DNA of 34,070 nucleotides. Source: Candidatus Pararuminococcus gallinarum (GTDB lineage: Bacteria; Bacillota; Clostridia; Oscillospirales; Ruminococcaceae). Below are positions 14,898-22,955 of this stretch, piece after piece. The position numbers were made by a program, and so were the translations under genes. The DNA lies in NCBI GenBank assembly GCA_904419775.1, contig CAJFSX010000013.1, positions 1 through 34,070 of the forward strand, written 5' to 3'. Positions within the stretch are counted from its first letter, which is position 1; every line of letters begins with the position of its first letter. Under the pieces are notes generated by a model. The model worked only from the letters and a program-made list of their open reading frames with translations. It ran no database searches and was not told where the DNA came from.

Positions 14898-17126
14898 CTA
14901 CCCCTCCTGCTGCTCCACTTCCCACTGGATAAACTCCTTCAGGCCCGAATACCGCAGTGTTTTCTTATTGTTTTCCACCATAAATTTGACTGCGCTTCTG
15001 GGGCCCACAATAATCAGCAGCTTTTTTGCCCGCGTCACCGCCGTATAAAAAAGGTTGCGGAAATAAAGCCGCCGGGTCGGGTGCATCAAAGGAAGGATCA
15101 CGGCTTCAAACTCGCTGCCTTGGCTTTTATGAACGGTAACAGCGTAAGCCAATTCCAGCTCGTTTGCCCCATCAAAAGAATAGGAACAGCTTCGATCCTC
15201 AAAGCGCAGCTGCATCATACGGCTGCCCCGGTCAATTTTGACCACCTGGCCAATGTCTCCATTATAGACGCCGCTGCCATTTTCTCCATTATCCCGGGTC
15301 CAGACCATATCATAATTATTGCGGATCTGCATCACCTTGTCTCCCTCCCGGTAGGTGATGCCGTTAAAAACGAATTCCGTCTTATCAGGGGAGGGGGGAT
15401 TGAGGGTCTCCTGGAGACGACGGTTGAGTTCCATGGTACCCAGTTCCCCCTTGCGGGAGGGTACCAGCACCTGGATATCCCATAGAGGGGAAAATCCATA
15501 GGTACCTGGCAGCCGCCGTGCGCACAGATCCGCCACCATCTGGGCCGTCTTTGTATAACTGTGGCTTTCCATAAAGAAAAAGTCGTTGTCCCGCTGAGAA
15601 AGCTCCGGCTCTTCTCCCCTCACAATGGCATGTGCGTTGGTGACAATCAGGCTCTGAGCGGCCTGGCGGAAAATTTCGTCCAGCCGCACATAGGGGACGC
15701 AGTCGCTGTCAATGAGGGATTTGAGGACGTTTCCTGCTCCCACAGACGGAAGCTGGTCACTATCCCCCACCAGAATCAGCTTTGCCGAAAGTTTCATAGC
15801 GCGGAGGAGGGCTTCAAAGAGCAGGGTATCCACCATGGACATTTCATCCACAATAATCACATCTGCTTTCAGCGGATTTTTCTCTCCCCGCTTAAATTTC
15901 ACCATGCTCCGGGATCCAGGGTCGGTAAAGTCCACCTCCAACAGGCGGTGGATGGTTTTTGCTTCCCGGCCGGTCAATTCCGTCAGACGTTTAGCGGCCC
16001 GTCCGGTGGGTGCGCAGAGGGCCACTGTGTCCCCCTGTTCCTCAAATAGATCAATGATGGCGTTAAGGGTGGTGGTTTTGCCGGTACCCGGCCCGCCTGT
16101 CAGGATAAAGACGCCGCTGACCATGGCCTGGGTAATGGCCTTTTTCTGCTGGACAGCATAGGAAATCCCCTTGCGTTGCTCCAGTTTGTGAATATCCCCC
16201 TCTCGCTTGCGTTCCGGCGCTGTCAGCAACCGCATATTCATGACCAGCCGGCCGGCAATGTATCGCTCCGCGCCATAGAGCTCCGGCAGATAAAGAAACA
16301 CCCGGTCTCCCAGCATTTCCTCCACCAGCTCGTTTTCCTCCAAAGACAGGACCATAGCGCTTTCCACCTCATCGCTGCCAACATCCAACAGCTGGGCAGC
16401 AGCCGCGATGAGCTTGTCCTTAGGCAGACAGGTATGTCCATTTTGCAGGTTATGGGAAAGGACATAGACAATTCCCGCCCGGATGCGCAGGGTATCGTCG
16501 GAATCAAAGTCTAAGGTCCGGGCGATTTCATCGGCCTCAGAAAAATCCAGGCCAATGTCATAAGCGCATAGGACATAAGGGTTTGCCTTGATGACATCCA
16601 CGCCGGCTGCTCCCCATTTCCGCCAGATTTTCACCGCCACCATAGGAACGATGCCAAACCGGCTGAGGAACATCATGACACTGCGCACTCCAAATACCCG
16701 TTTGAGTTCCTGTCCGATGGATTCTATCTTTTTGGGAGTTAGGCCCTTGATCTCGGTCAGCCGCTCCGGATGCTCCGACATAATATCCAGCGTCTCATCC
16801 CCGAAGGCGTCCACCATCCGTTTGGCAATGACAGGGCCTATCCCCTTGACCGCCCCGGAGCTTAAATATTTATAGATGGCATTGGCGGTGGCGGGAAGGC
16901 TCCTTTCACAGAGAGACGCCTTAAACTGTAGGCCATAGGTGGGGTGGGAGACATATTCTCCTACCAGACGCAGCTGTTCCCCTTCGCTGACCTCTACCAT
17001 CTGACCGACTACTGTGACAAGCTCTTCCCCGGTATTGAGTTCCAGCACAGTGAAGCCGGTCTCATCACTTGCAAATACAATATCTTCCACCGAGCCTTCC
17101 AGCGTTGTCAGTTCCCTCTCCTGCAT
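14898..17126 (-). CDS. recD2: RecD2-type ATP-dependent DNA helicase
   Basis: 742 residues, normal for RecD2 (the RecBC-independent form). The ATG at 17126 follows GGAGG by six bases. The N-terminal OB-like and helix-hairpin-helix region (about 1-190; SGAVKGIGPVIAKRMVDAFG, LTEIKGLTPKKIESIG) is followed by SF1B helicase motifs: Walker A GGPGTGKTTT (344-353), Walker B VDEMSMVD (426-433), GDSDQLPSVG and the C-terminal UvrD-like VTVHKSQGSEF. It unwinds DNA 5' to 3' and acts in repair and replication-fork processing. Co-transcribed with comF. The 83-base gap upstream contains a weak hairpin (CCTGGA/TCCAGG, 17168-17188). Confidence 0.95.
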   Translation of the reverse strand: MQERELTTLEGSVEDIVFASDETGFTVLELNTGEELVTVVGQMVEVSEGEQLRLVGEYVSHPTYGLQFKASLCERSLPATANAIYKYLSSGAVKGIGPVIAKRMVDAFGDETLDIMSEHPERLTEIKGLTPKKIESIGQELKRVFGVRSVMMFLSRFGIVPMVAVKIWRKWGAAGVDVIKANPYVLCAYDIGLDFSEADEIARTLDFDSDDTLRIRAGIVYVLSHNLQNGHTCLPKDKLIAAAAQLLDVGSDEVESAMVLSLEENELVEEMLGDRVFLYLPELYGAERYIAGRLVMNMRLLTAPERKREGDIHKLEQRKGISYAVQQKKAITQAMVSGVFILTGGPGTGKTTTLNAIIDLFEEQGDTVALCAPTGRAAKRLTELTGREAKTIHRLLEVDFTDPGSRSMVKFKRGEKNPLKADVIIVDEMSMVDTLLFEALLRAMKLSAKLILVGDSDQLPSVGAGNVLKSLIDSDCVPYVRLDEIFRQAAQSLIVTNAHAIVRGEEPELSQRDNDFFFMESHSYTKTAQMVADLCARRLPGTYGFSPLWDIQVLVPSRKGELGTMELNRRLQETLNPPSPDKTEFVFNGITYREGDKVMQIRNNYDMVWTRDNGENGSGVYNGDIGQVVKIDRGSRMMQLRFEDRSCSYSFDGANELELAYAVTVHKSQGSEFEAVILPLMHPTRRLYFRNLFYTAVTRAKKLLIIVGPRSAVKFMVENNKKTLRYSGLKEFIQWEVEQQEG

Positions 17127-17209
17127 TTTCTGCCTCCGTTGCCATTTTCTCCGCCAATGGAAACGGCCCTGGAAGCGCGGCCTCCAGGACCTTGTAATTT
17201 CTATGTTTA

Positions 17210-17578
17210 TTATATCTCATTCCCCTGCTCTTTGCAAATCAAACTCGACTCCATCAAAGCTTTGAGCTGCCCGCTGTTACAAACATGGATTTGCTGGTAT
17301 TGTTCTCCCATGCGCCGGCAGATTTCCATGGCGTAGCCATCCATCCCCACATCCACCAGATATACCGGCTCTCCGGCCGCGAAATCGCTTTCGTTCATCC
17401 TCTGGACCAAACTGCGGATTTTGTATTCCAGGGCAGGTTCCTCTCCACCCACCGGTACACAGATCAGAAAGTGGCCCTGGTTTTTTCCCCGCATCACCCA
17501 GCGCTTGATCATCTCTATGACCTCAATTATCCCTATCAGGGTTAAAAACCCGATAGCGATCAGCCAGACTGTATTCAT
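17210..17578 (-). CDS. Unknown small membrane-anchored protein
   Basis: 122 residues from the ATG at 17578, which has GAGGTGA upstream at good spacing (ATG 17584 and GTG 17587 are alternatives). One N-terminal transmembrane helix (about 3-24, WLIAIGFLTLIGIIEVIEMI) with positive charges after it (KRWVMRGK) places the roughly 90-residue remainder in the cytoplasm. That part has alternating strands and helices (GHFLICVPV, PVYLVDVGMDGYAMEICRRMG, QIHVCNSGQLKALM), resembling a small Rossmann-like or glycosyltransferase-like half-domain. I do not recognise the family. It lies between metK and recD2 on the same strand and may share their transcription. Conserved hypothetical. Confidence 0.7.
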   Translation of the reverse strand: MNTVWLIAIGFLTLIGIIEVIEMIKRWVMRGKNQGHFLICVPVGGEEPALEYKIRSLVQRMNESDFAAGEPVYLVDVGMDGYAMEICRRMGEQYQQIHVCNSGQLKALMESSLICKEQGNEI

Positions 17579-17632
17579 TTTCATCACCTCACCCCATGGT
17601 ATGTGTGGGACAAAAAGATGGTGAAAAGCATC

Positions 17633-17671
17633 AAAAAGGAAGGGGAAATATCAGTTTCCCCTTCCTTTTTT
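17633..17671 (-). terminator. Terminator of metK
   Basis: Long near-perfect stem, 17633-17648 (AAAAAGGAAGGGGAAA) with 17655-17671, six-base loop. On the minus strand it ends in a U-run about 10 bases after the metK stop at 17682. Confidence 0.93.
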
Positions 17672-17681
17672 GAAAAGTCTG

Positions 17682-18863
17682 TTATGCAAAATAAGCCTTT
17701 AAATCGTCTACTTTATCCGTCTCCTCAAATTTGACTTGCAGATCCTCTCTGCCCATATGCCCATATGCGGCAAGCTTCTTATAAATCGGCTTCCTCAGAT
17801 CCAGGTCACGGATGATGGCTGCCGGCCGCAGGTCAAAGACCTTTTCAACGGCTTTCGCCAGCTCCTCATCAGGATAGGATCCCGTGCCATAGGTATCCAC
17901 CATGACCGAGACGGGTTTTGCCACACCGATGGCATAAGCAAGCTCAATTTCACACTTTTTGGCTAGTCCCGCCGCCACGATATTCTTGGCTACATAGCGC
18001 GCGGCATAAGCGCCGCTTCTGTCCACCTTGGTCGGATCTTTTCCGGAAAAAGCGCCGCCGCCGTGCCGGGCATATCCGCCATAGGTATCTACAATAATCT
18101 TACGGCCGGTAAGGCCCGAGTCACCCTGAGGACCTCCCACTACAAAGCGGCCGGTAGGATTGACCAAAATCTTTGTATTTTCATCCAAGAGACGTACCGG
18201 CACCACCGGACGTATTACCTGTTCGATCATATCCTGTCGGATGGTTTCCAGAGAAATATTGGGGCTGTGCTGGGTAGAAATGACAATGGTATCCACCCGT
18301 TTGGGAATGCCATCTTCATATTCTACTGTCACCTGGGTCTTGCCATCCGGCCGTAGATAAGAAACTCTGTTTTCCTTCCGGATCCTGGTCAACTGATATG
18401 CCAGCTTATGGGCCAGAGAAATAGGCAGAGGCATCAGCTCCGGAGTTTCATCGCAGGCAAAGCCAAACATCATGCCTTGGTCTCCCGCGCCGGTTTCATC
18501 AGCATCAGAAGCACTGCCGGACTTTGCTTCCAGGGCTTTGTCCACCCCCAGAGCAATATCAGAAGACTGTTCGTCAATGCAGGTCAACACCGCGCAGGTG
18601 TCGGCGTCAAAGCCATATTTTGCCCGGTCATATCCGATTTCCCCGATCACCTGCCGTACAATTTTAGGGATATCCACATAGCAGGAGGTGGAAATCTCCC
18701 CCATAACCATGACCATGCCGGTGGTCACAGCTGTCTCGCAGGCCACTCGGCCGTCTGGATCCTGGGCGAGGATGGAATCGAGGACCGCATCAGAAATTTG
18801 GTCACAGATTTTATCAGGGTGCCCTTCGGTGACAGATTCAGATGTAAAGAGGTATTTTGCCAT
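17682..18863 (-). CDS. metK: S-adenosylmethionine synthetase
   Basis: 393 residues, standard length. MetK makes S-adenosylmethionine from methionine and ATP, supplying methyl groups and radical-SAM enzymes. All family blocks are present: [22 protein letters not shown] near the N-terminus, [40 protein letters not shown] and [16 protein letters not shown] (the P-loop-like motif). A strong AAGGAAGG precedes the ATG at 18863. The 5' leader carries a SAM-I riboswitch with an intrinsic terminator, so transcription should stop when S-adenosylmethionine is plentiful. Its sigma-A promoter lies inside the end of ribU. Confidence 0.98.
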   Translation of the reverse strand: MAKYLFTSESVTEGHPDKICDQISDAVLDSILAQDPDGRVACETAVTTGMVMVMGEISTSCYVDIPKIVRQVIGEIGYDRAKYGFDADTCAVLTCIDEQSSDIALGVDKALEAKSGSASDADETGAGDQGMMFGFACDETPELMPLPISLAHKLAYQLTRIRKENRVSYLRPDGKTQVTVEYEDGIPKRVDTIVISTQHSPNISLETIRQDMIEQVIRPVVPVRLLDENTKILVNPTGRFVVGGPQGDSGLTGRKIIVDTYGGYARHGGGAFSGKDPTKVDRSGAYAARYVAKNIVAAGLAKKCEIELAYAIGVAKPVSVMVDTYGTGSYPDEELAKAVEKVFDLRPAAIIRDLDLRKPIYKKLAAYGHMGREDLQVKFEETDKVDDLKAYFA

Positions 18864-18948
18864 GTTTACCTTCCTTTCTGGATGCAGCCTTATCTTTCAT
18901 TTGCGCCTGTACTAAACAGGCACTCCTTTTGGGTCTTGACAGTAAGAA

Positions 18949-19088
18949 GCGCCCGGTCAAATGACCGGGCGCGCTGTGGACATGTTTTCCTCATCTCCGG
19001 TCAAAGCCGCAGGAATTGGCACCTTACGCATTTCATTGCAGGTTGCCGGGCATCATCGGGCCTGTTCCCTCCGCCACTCTTGATAAGG
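18949..19088 (-). promoter_or_regulatory. SAM-I (S-box) riboswitch with terminator, controlling metK
   Basis: On the minus strand the aptamer runs from about 19088 to 18989. P1 is CCTTATC (19088-19082) with GATGAGG (18995-18989). Conserved blocks follow in the right order: AAGAG..GGCGGAGGGA, GGCCCGATGATGCCCGGCAACC, and GGTGCCAATTCC. Downstream is a 10-bp GC-rich terminator stem (18972-18963 with 18958-18949) followed by UUCUU. TTTGACCGG occurs in the aptamer 3' region (19005-18997) and again in the terminator 3' arm (18961-18953); both can pair with CCGGTCA (18968-18962), giving a simple antiterminator/terminator switch. Such switches turn genes off when SAM is bound. A further small hairpin (GCCTGT/ACAGGC) sits just before the metK ribosome binding site. 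Confidence 0.97.
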
Positions 19089-19114
19089 CTATGTTGTTTT
19101 TTTATATTGGCTCT

Positions 19115-19143
19115 ATTTTAGCCCTTTTTCACCTGGGTGTCAA
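19115..19143 (-). promoter_or_regulatory. Sigma-A promoter for the metK S-box transcript, inside ribU
   Basis: Minus strand TTGACA (19143-19138), 17-base spacer, TAAAAT (19120-19115). The -35 and spacer encode the last residues of RibU (IDTQVKKG) and the -10 includes its TAA stop (19120-19118). Start expected near 19108, about 20 bases before the aptamer. Confidence 0.85.
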
Positions 19144-19708
19144 TAGATGCGACCTTTTTCGTAGAGATTTCTGGTTTTTCCTCCTTAATAAAACGGCTGA
19201 CCGCTTTGTAGAGGAGCAGGGTAGCCACCGCGTTGATCGACGCTTTCATCAGGTTAAAGGGAATGATGATAGGAAGGAGCATTCCCGCTACCGTCTCTAC
19301 CGGGGTTCCCATGAAAATGGGTGTGAAGATTAGGTTCATCAAAGCCATCATCACCGTCATGGTAATAACTCCAAGTCCCAAGGCCAAAATAGCAGATTTC
19401 CTTGTCTTTTTCCTTTGATAAATCAGTCCCGCCACCAGGGCAAAGCTGCCTGTAGCCAAAATATGCATGACAATACCAATGATACCGCTGCTAGCGCTGA
19501 GGGTGAAGCCTTGGATAATAGAAACGACCACCGTAATAATGATGCCCGCCGTCGGACCATAAGCAAAGGTGCCGATCAGGATAGGGATATCTGCTGGATC
19601 ATATTCCAGGAAGGGCGCAGGCGGGAAGGGAATGTGGATAAGGACCAGCAGGACAGAAACTGCCGCCAGCATGGCCATGACAGCCATCTTTTTGGTACTG
19701 ACTTTCAT
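19118..19708 (-). CDS. ribU: Riboflavin ECF transporter S component RibU
   Basis: 196 residues from the ATG at 19708 (GGAGG eight bases upstream; the ATG at 19723 has none). Six hydrophobic helices, basic cytoplasmic ends and the ECF substrate-component pattern (KKMAVMAMLAAVSVLLVLIHIPFP, then PADIPILIGTFAYGP). Identity as the riboflavin-specific member is supported by the FMN riboswitch in its leader. S components bind the vitamin and dock on the shared EcfA/A'/T energising module, which is not encoded here. The protein ends with a hydrophilic tail whose codons also hold the metK promoter. No terminator separates ribU from metK apart from the S-box one. Confidence 0.93.
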   Translation of the reverse strand: MKVSTKKMAVMAMLAAVSVLLVLIHIPFPPAPFLEYDPADIPILIGTFAYGPTAGIIITVVVSIIQGFTLSASSGIIGIVMHILATGSFALVAGLIYQRKKTRKSAILALGLGVITMTVMMALMNLIFTPIFMGTPVETVAGMLLPIIIPFNLMKASINAVATLLLYKAVSRFIKEEKPEISTKKVASIDTQVKKG

Positions 19709-19770
19709 AAAAACTACCTCCAAAAATGAATTTGAGAGGTCTGTTTGGGGGAAATCTTGACAAGAGCAAT

Positions 19771-19959
19771 AAAAAAACGCCTAGGATGCATGGTATTCCA
19801 TGCGCCATAGGCGAACTATCAGCTCACTGCCGTCGTTTCTTTCATCCGGACTATACCGTCGGTTTTGGAATTGCACCAAATCGGCTCCTATCTGGAGTTC
19901 GCGGACTTCCAGCACCAAGCTGGTCACCGCCGGTGAGGAATTTCACCTCGCCCTGAAAC
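19771..19959 (-). promoter_or_regulatory. FMN riboswitch with terminator, controlling ribU
   Basis: On the minus strand the aptamer runs from about 19959 to 19835. P1 is GTTTC (19959-19955) with GAAAC (19839-19835). The conserved blocks appear in order: AGGGCGAGGTGAAATTCC, ACCGGCGGTGA, GATTTGGTG-AATTCCAAAACCGAC, and AGTCCGGATGAAAGAA. The expression platform is a long hairpin (19813-19771; CGCCTA...GCATGG with CCATGC...TAGGCG) followed by seven U residues, so FMN binding should terminate transcription before ribU. Confidence 0.97.
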
Positions 19960-19979
19960 AGACTGTTAAATTTGTCTTT

Positions 19980-20008
19980 ATTATAGAACCAGTTGTTCTT
20001 TCTGTCAA
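19980..20008 (-). promoter_or_regulatory. Consensus sigma-A promoter for ribU
   Basis: Minus strand TTGACA (20008-20003), exactly 17 bases, TATAAT (19985-19980): a full consensus match, as expected where control is by attenuation rather than initiation. Confidence 0.92.
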
Positions 20009-20058
20009 GAGTTTGACAAGGAAAATGAAAACAGAGCCCTGCTTTTCTCCATACAGAC

Positions 20059-20085
20059 AAAAAGGGGAGCGCCGCAGCGCCCCCG
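20059..20085 (-). terminator. Terminator of ackA
   Basis: GGGG-GCGC pairs with GCGC-CCCC around TGCG with one bulged base; on the minus strand it is followed by UUUUU (20063-20059). It lies 13 bases beyond the ackA stop. Confidence 0.8.
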
Positions 20086-20097
20086 CTCTTTCGTCTC

Positions 20098-21288
20098 TTA
20101 TTTTTCAATAATTTCTTTCGTGTCCCGAGCAATCAGCAGCTCCTCGTTGGTGGGGATGATCCAGACCTCGGTTTTGCCGGTAGAAATCAGTTTCTCCTCG
20201 CCGCGGGTCTTCGCGTTGAGCTCTTTGTCCAGCTCGATGCCCAGAAACTCCAGGCCCTCGCAGACTTCCTCTCTCAGCTCGCCGGAATTTTCTCCAATGC
20301 CGCCGGTGAAGATAACCGCATCCAGGCCGCCCATCGCCGCCGCGTAAGCACCGATGAACTTCTTAATCTGATAACGGACAATGTCACAGGCTAGTTTTGC
20401 CCGATGGTTACCCTCATGGGAAGCATTGACCAGGTCTCTGGCGTCGGAAGAAAGTCCTGAAATACCCAGGAAGCCGGATTTCTTATTGAGCAAATCGCTC
20501 ATTTCCGAAGGACTGATGTTCTCTTTTTCTGCAATGAAGGTCAGAACAGAAGGATCTACACCGCCGGAGCGGGTGCCCATGATGATGCCATCCAGAGGGG
20601 TAAAGCCCATGGAGGTATCCATACATTTTCCATCCTTGATGGCGGTGATGGAAGAGCCATTGCCAAGATGACAGGTGACAATTTTGGTGCCTTCTACCTT
20701 GCCTTTGATCTGGCCATAGCGCATGCTCACATAACGATGGCTGGTGCCATGGAAACCATAACGGCGGATGTGATATTTCTCATAGTATTCATAGGGAATG
20801 CCGAAGATATATGCCTTTTCTGGCATGGTCTGATGGAAAGAGGTATCAAATACTGCCACCATGGGAGTGTCTTTCCCGAATACATCCTGACATGCCTTCA
20901 TAGCAACAGCTTGAGGCGGATTGTGAAGAGGACCCAGGTCTTTAAAGGCCGCAATATCTTCAATTACCTTGTCAGTAATCTTGGTGGATACCTTGTAGAC
21001 CTCGCTGCCGTGGAGAACACGATGGCCAATGGCGGAAATTTCCTTCATGTCGTTGATGACCTTGCCCTCACCGGTGGTCAACATTTCAATGACTGCCAGG
21101 AATGCCTCTTTATGGGAGGGAAATGCCCGCTCAATCTTGATTTTTTTGCCATCAGCGGTGGTATGGGTAATCAGTCCATCCACACCGATTCTCTCACAGT
21201 TGCCCTTTGCCAGTACATGCTCGCCGTCCATATCAATCAGCTGATATTTCAGCGATGAGCTGCCCGCATTGATAACCAGAATCTTCAT
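20098..21288 (-). CDS. ackA: Acetate kinase
   Basis: 396 residues, full length. It interconverts acetyl phosphate + ADP and acetate + ATP, the ATP-yielding last step of acetate fermentation. Family motifs: NAGSSSLKY (7-15), the HRVLHGSEVY region, FGFHGTSHRYV-type as YGFHGTSHRYV, TCHLGNGSSITA, DTSMGFTPLDGIIMGTRSGGVDPSV and FTGGIGENS. The usual partner pta is not adjacent. The ribosome binding site is GGAGG at rather long spacing (12 bases) from the ATG at 21288. It is divergent from tmcAL, and its leader carries two GC-rich hairpins of unknown role. Confidence 0.98.
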   Translation of the reverse strand: MKILVINAGSSSLKYQLIDMDGEHVLAKGNCERIGVDGLITHTTADGKKIKIERAFPSHKEAFLAVIEMLTTGEGKVINDMKEISAIGHRVLHGSEVYKVSTKITDKVIEDIAAFKDLGPLHNPPQAVAMKACQDVFGKDTPMVAVFDTSFHQTMPEKAYIFGIPYEYYEKYHIRRYGFHGTSHRYVSMRYGQIKGKVEGTKIVTCHLGNGSSITAIKDGKCMDTSMGFTPLDGIIMGTRSGGVDPSVLTFIAEKENISPSEMSDLLNKKSGFLGISGLSSDARDLVNASHEGNHRAKLACDIVRYQIKKFIGAYAAAMGGLDAVIFTGGIGENSGELREEVCEGLEFLGIELDKELNAKTRGEEKLISTGKTEVWIIPTNEELLIARDTKEIIEK

Positions 21289-21550
21289 AACGTAATCCTA
21301 ACCTCCATATTTTGCGCCGGCAAATTCCGGCTTTCTTCCAACATTCGCTCCGGACTCGCCGGAACACCTTGCCAAATGAAGAAACGGCGGTAAAATCACC
21401 GCCATTCTTGACACAGGCTCATATATTTATATATTATTACATTAAGTTCAAAAATACAAGAATAAATATGCAGTTTCCCCCGTTTTTTTCGGGATTTATC
21501 CGTTTCTTTTACATTTTTCATCCCTACAGGGACACAAGGAGGCCTCTCAG
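21289..21550. other. Divergent ackA-tmcAL intergenic region with leader hairpins
   Basis: No coding sequence. On the minus strand the ackA leader has a 6-bp hairpin GGCGGT/ACCGCC (21403-21398 with 21391-21386) followed by the pyrimidine-rich GTTTCTTC, and GCCGG/CCGGC (21331-21327 with 21320-21316) 10 bases before the GGAGG. TCCGG/CCGGA repeats between them allow alternative pairing. AT-rich sequence at 21420-21470 can supply an ackA promoter (TTGTAT-17-TAATAT). The plus-strand tmcAL promoter is at 21408-21437. Confidence 0.5.
21408..21437 (+). promoter_or_regulatory. Sigma-A promoter for tmcAL
   Basis: TTGACA (21408-21413), 18-base spacer, TATTAT (21432-21437). Leader of about 105 bases. It overlaps the region where ackA transcription must start on the other strand. 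Confidence 0.65.
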
Positions 21551-22747
21551 ATGAAAGTTGCCGCTGTCATCGCGGAATTTCACCCTTTCCACAATGGCCA
21601 TGCCTACCTCTGCCATACCTTGCGGGAGTCGGGATACACCCATGTTGTCGCCATCATGAGCGGCAACTTTGTCCAGCGGGGAGAGTGTGCCGTACTAGAA
21701 AAGATGGTCCGTACCCAGGCAGCCCTGCTCTGTGGCGTGGACCTTGTTTTGGAGCTGCCCCTCCCTTATGCCCTTGCCACCGCTGAAATCTTTGCCTGCG
21801 GTGGAGTAGCTTCCCTCTCTGCTTTAGGCTGTGTGGATACCCTGGCCTTTGGCAGTGAGTGTGGAAATGCAGCTTCCCTCTCTGCCTGCGCCCAACTCCT
21901 CCTATCTCCTGAATTTGGAAAAGCCCTGTCCAAACACCTGGCGCTGGGGATGTCCTTTGCCTCTGCCAGGCAGAAAGCAGTAGCGGATTTAGCTGGATTG
22001 GAAACCGCCTCTCTTCTCTCGCAGCCCAATAACATCCTGGGGATAGAATACTGCAAGCAGTTGCTCTCTCAAAACAGTAAAATGCGTCCTGTTTCCCCGC
22101 TGCGAGCCGGGACCGAACATGACAGTAAGCATCCTTCCGGCTCTTTTGCCAGCGCCTCCTATCTGCGCGGCTTCCTTTCCCAAGGGGAAGTTGACGCTCT
22201 GGCCGGCTTTGTTCCAGAAGAAGCCTTCTCTCTCTACCAGCAGGCACTGAAAGACAGTCTCATGCCCATCTCCCAAGAGGCCGCAGAGCTTCTCACCCTA
22301 GGCCAGCTGCGCCGGATGTCGACAGAGGAGCTGGCCCGGCTTCCCGACATTTCGGAAGGGTTAGAATATCGGATTGAGCAGGCCGTCCGCGCCGCGACTA
22401 CTCTGGACGGTCTTTACAGCCTCGTAAAAACCAAACGCTATTCCCATGCCCGTATCCGGCGGATCGTATTATCTGCATTGGCGGGACTGACAAGGGAAGA
22501 TGGCAAAATCCCGCCACCTTATCTCCGGGTGTTGGGGATGAATGGGAAGGGTAAGGAAATTCTGGCTGCTGCCCGGAAAACCTGTGCCCTGCCTCTCTCC
22601 ACCTCCCTGGCCAAACTAAGAGAAAGCTCCCCCCAGGCGGCCCGATTCGCCAGACTGGAAGCCACAGCGGATGATTTGTACAATCTCTGTTTGCCGCTCC
22701 GGCGGCGGTGCGGCACAGACTATACCGAAAACGCAGTGATTTTGTAG
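21551..22747 (+). CDS. tmcAL: tRNA(Met) cytidine acetate ligase TmcAL (YlbM)
   Basis: 398 residues, normal for the family. AAGGAGG lies eight bases before the ATG. The nucleotidyltransferase core begins MKVAAVIAEFHPFHNGHAYL, containing the HxGH motif (HNGH, 14-17), and continues with MSGNFVQRGE. The central GSFASASYLR and the C-terminal TKRYSHARIRR are family hallmarks. TmcAL activates free acetate with ATP to acetyl-AMP and transfers it to the wobble cytidine of elongator tRNA(Met), giving ac4C34, which prevents misreading of isoleucine codons. Its position opposite acetate kinase is notable because acetate is its substrate. Confidence 0.94.
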   Translation: MKVAAVIAEFHPFHNGHAYLCHTLRESGYTHVVAIMSGNFVQRGECAVLEKMVRTQAALLCGVDLVLELPLPYALATAEIFACGGVASLSALGCVDTLAFGSECGNAASLSACAQLLLSPEFGKALSKHLALGMSFASARQKAVADLAGLETASLLSQPNNILGIEYCKQLLSQNSKMRPVSPLRAGTEHDSKHPSGSFASASYLRGFLSQGEVDALAGFVPEEAFSLYQQALKDSLMPISQEAAELLTLGQLRRMSTEELARLPDISEGLEYRIEQAVRAATTLDGLYSLVKTKRYSHARIRRIVLSALAGLTREDGKIPPPYLRVLGMNGKGKEILAAARKTCALPLSTSLAKLRESSPQAARFARLEATADDLYNLCLPLRRRCGTDYTENAVIL

Positions 22748-22955
22748 GGGGTATTAGATTTATCCCCATGATCAAAAGAATCTAGCACTTCAAAGATTAA
22801 GCTGAAAGATTCGACTCTTTTCATTTTGTCCACCAGGCACAGGCCTAGAGCCACTTCGCGCTCCGGGCCTTTTGCTTTGTCCTAGATTTTCGCCCGCATC
22901 CAAAACAGATCGAAACTGACCACCTCTGCCATGTTATCATACAGATCATCCAAAA
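22748..22955. other. Non-coding gap between tmcAL and yitT
   Basis: Convergent spacer with no coding sequence or known RNA. It is C/T-rich and contains a candidate terminator at 22842-22875, plus a distant ATCTAG/CTAGAT pair (near 22791 and 22883) that could form a longer imperfect hairpin around it. Confidence 0.45.
22842..22875 (+). terminator. Candidate terminator of tmcAL
   Basis: GGCC-GAGC (22842-22851) pairs with GCTC-GGCC (22860-22869) with a two-base internal mismatch, followed by TTTT (22870-22873). It is 95 bases past the tmcAL stop. Confidence 0.55.

Noticed and set aside
14646-15485. Long plus-strand open frame opposite comF/recD2
   Set aside because: Overlaps two clearly recognisable genes on the other strand; composition is that of an antisense shadow, with no start signal.
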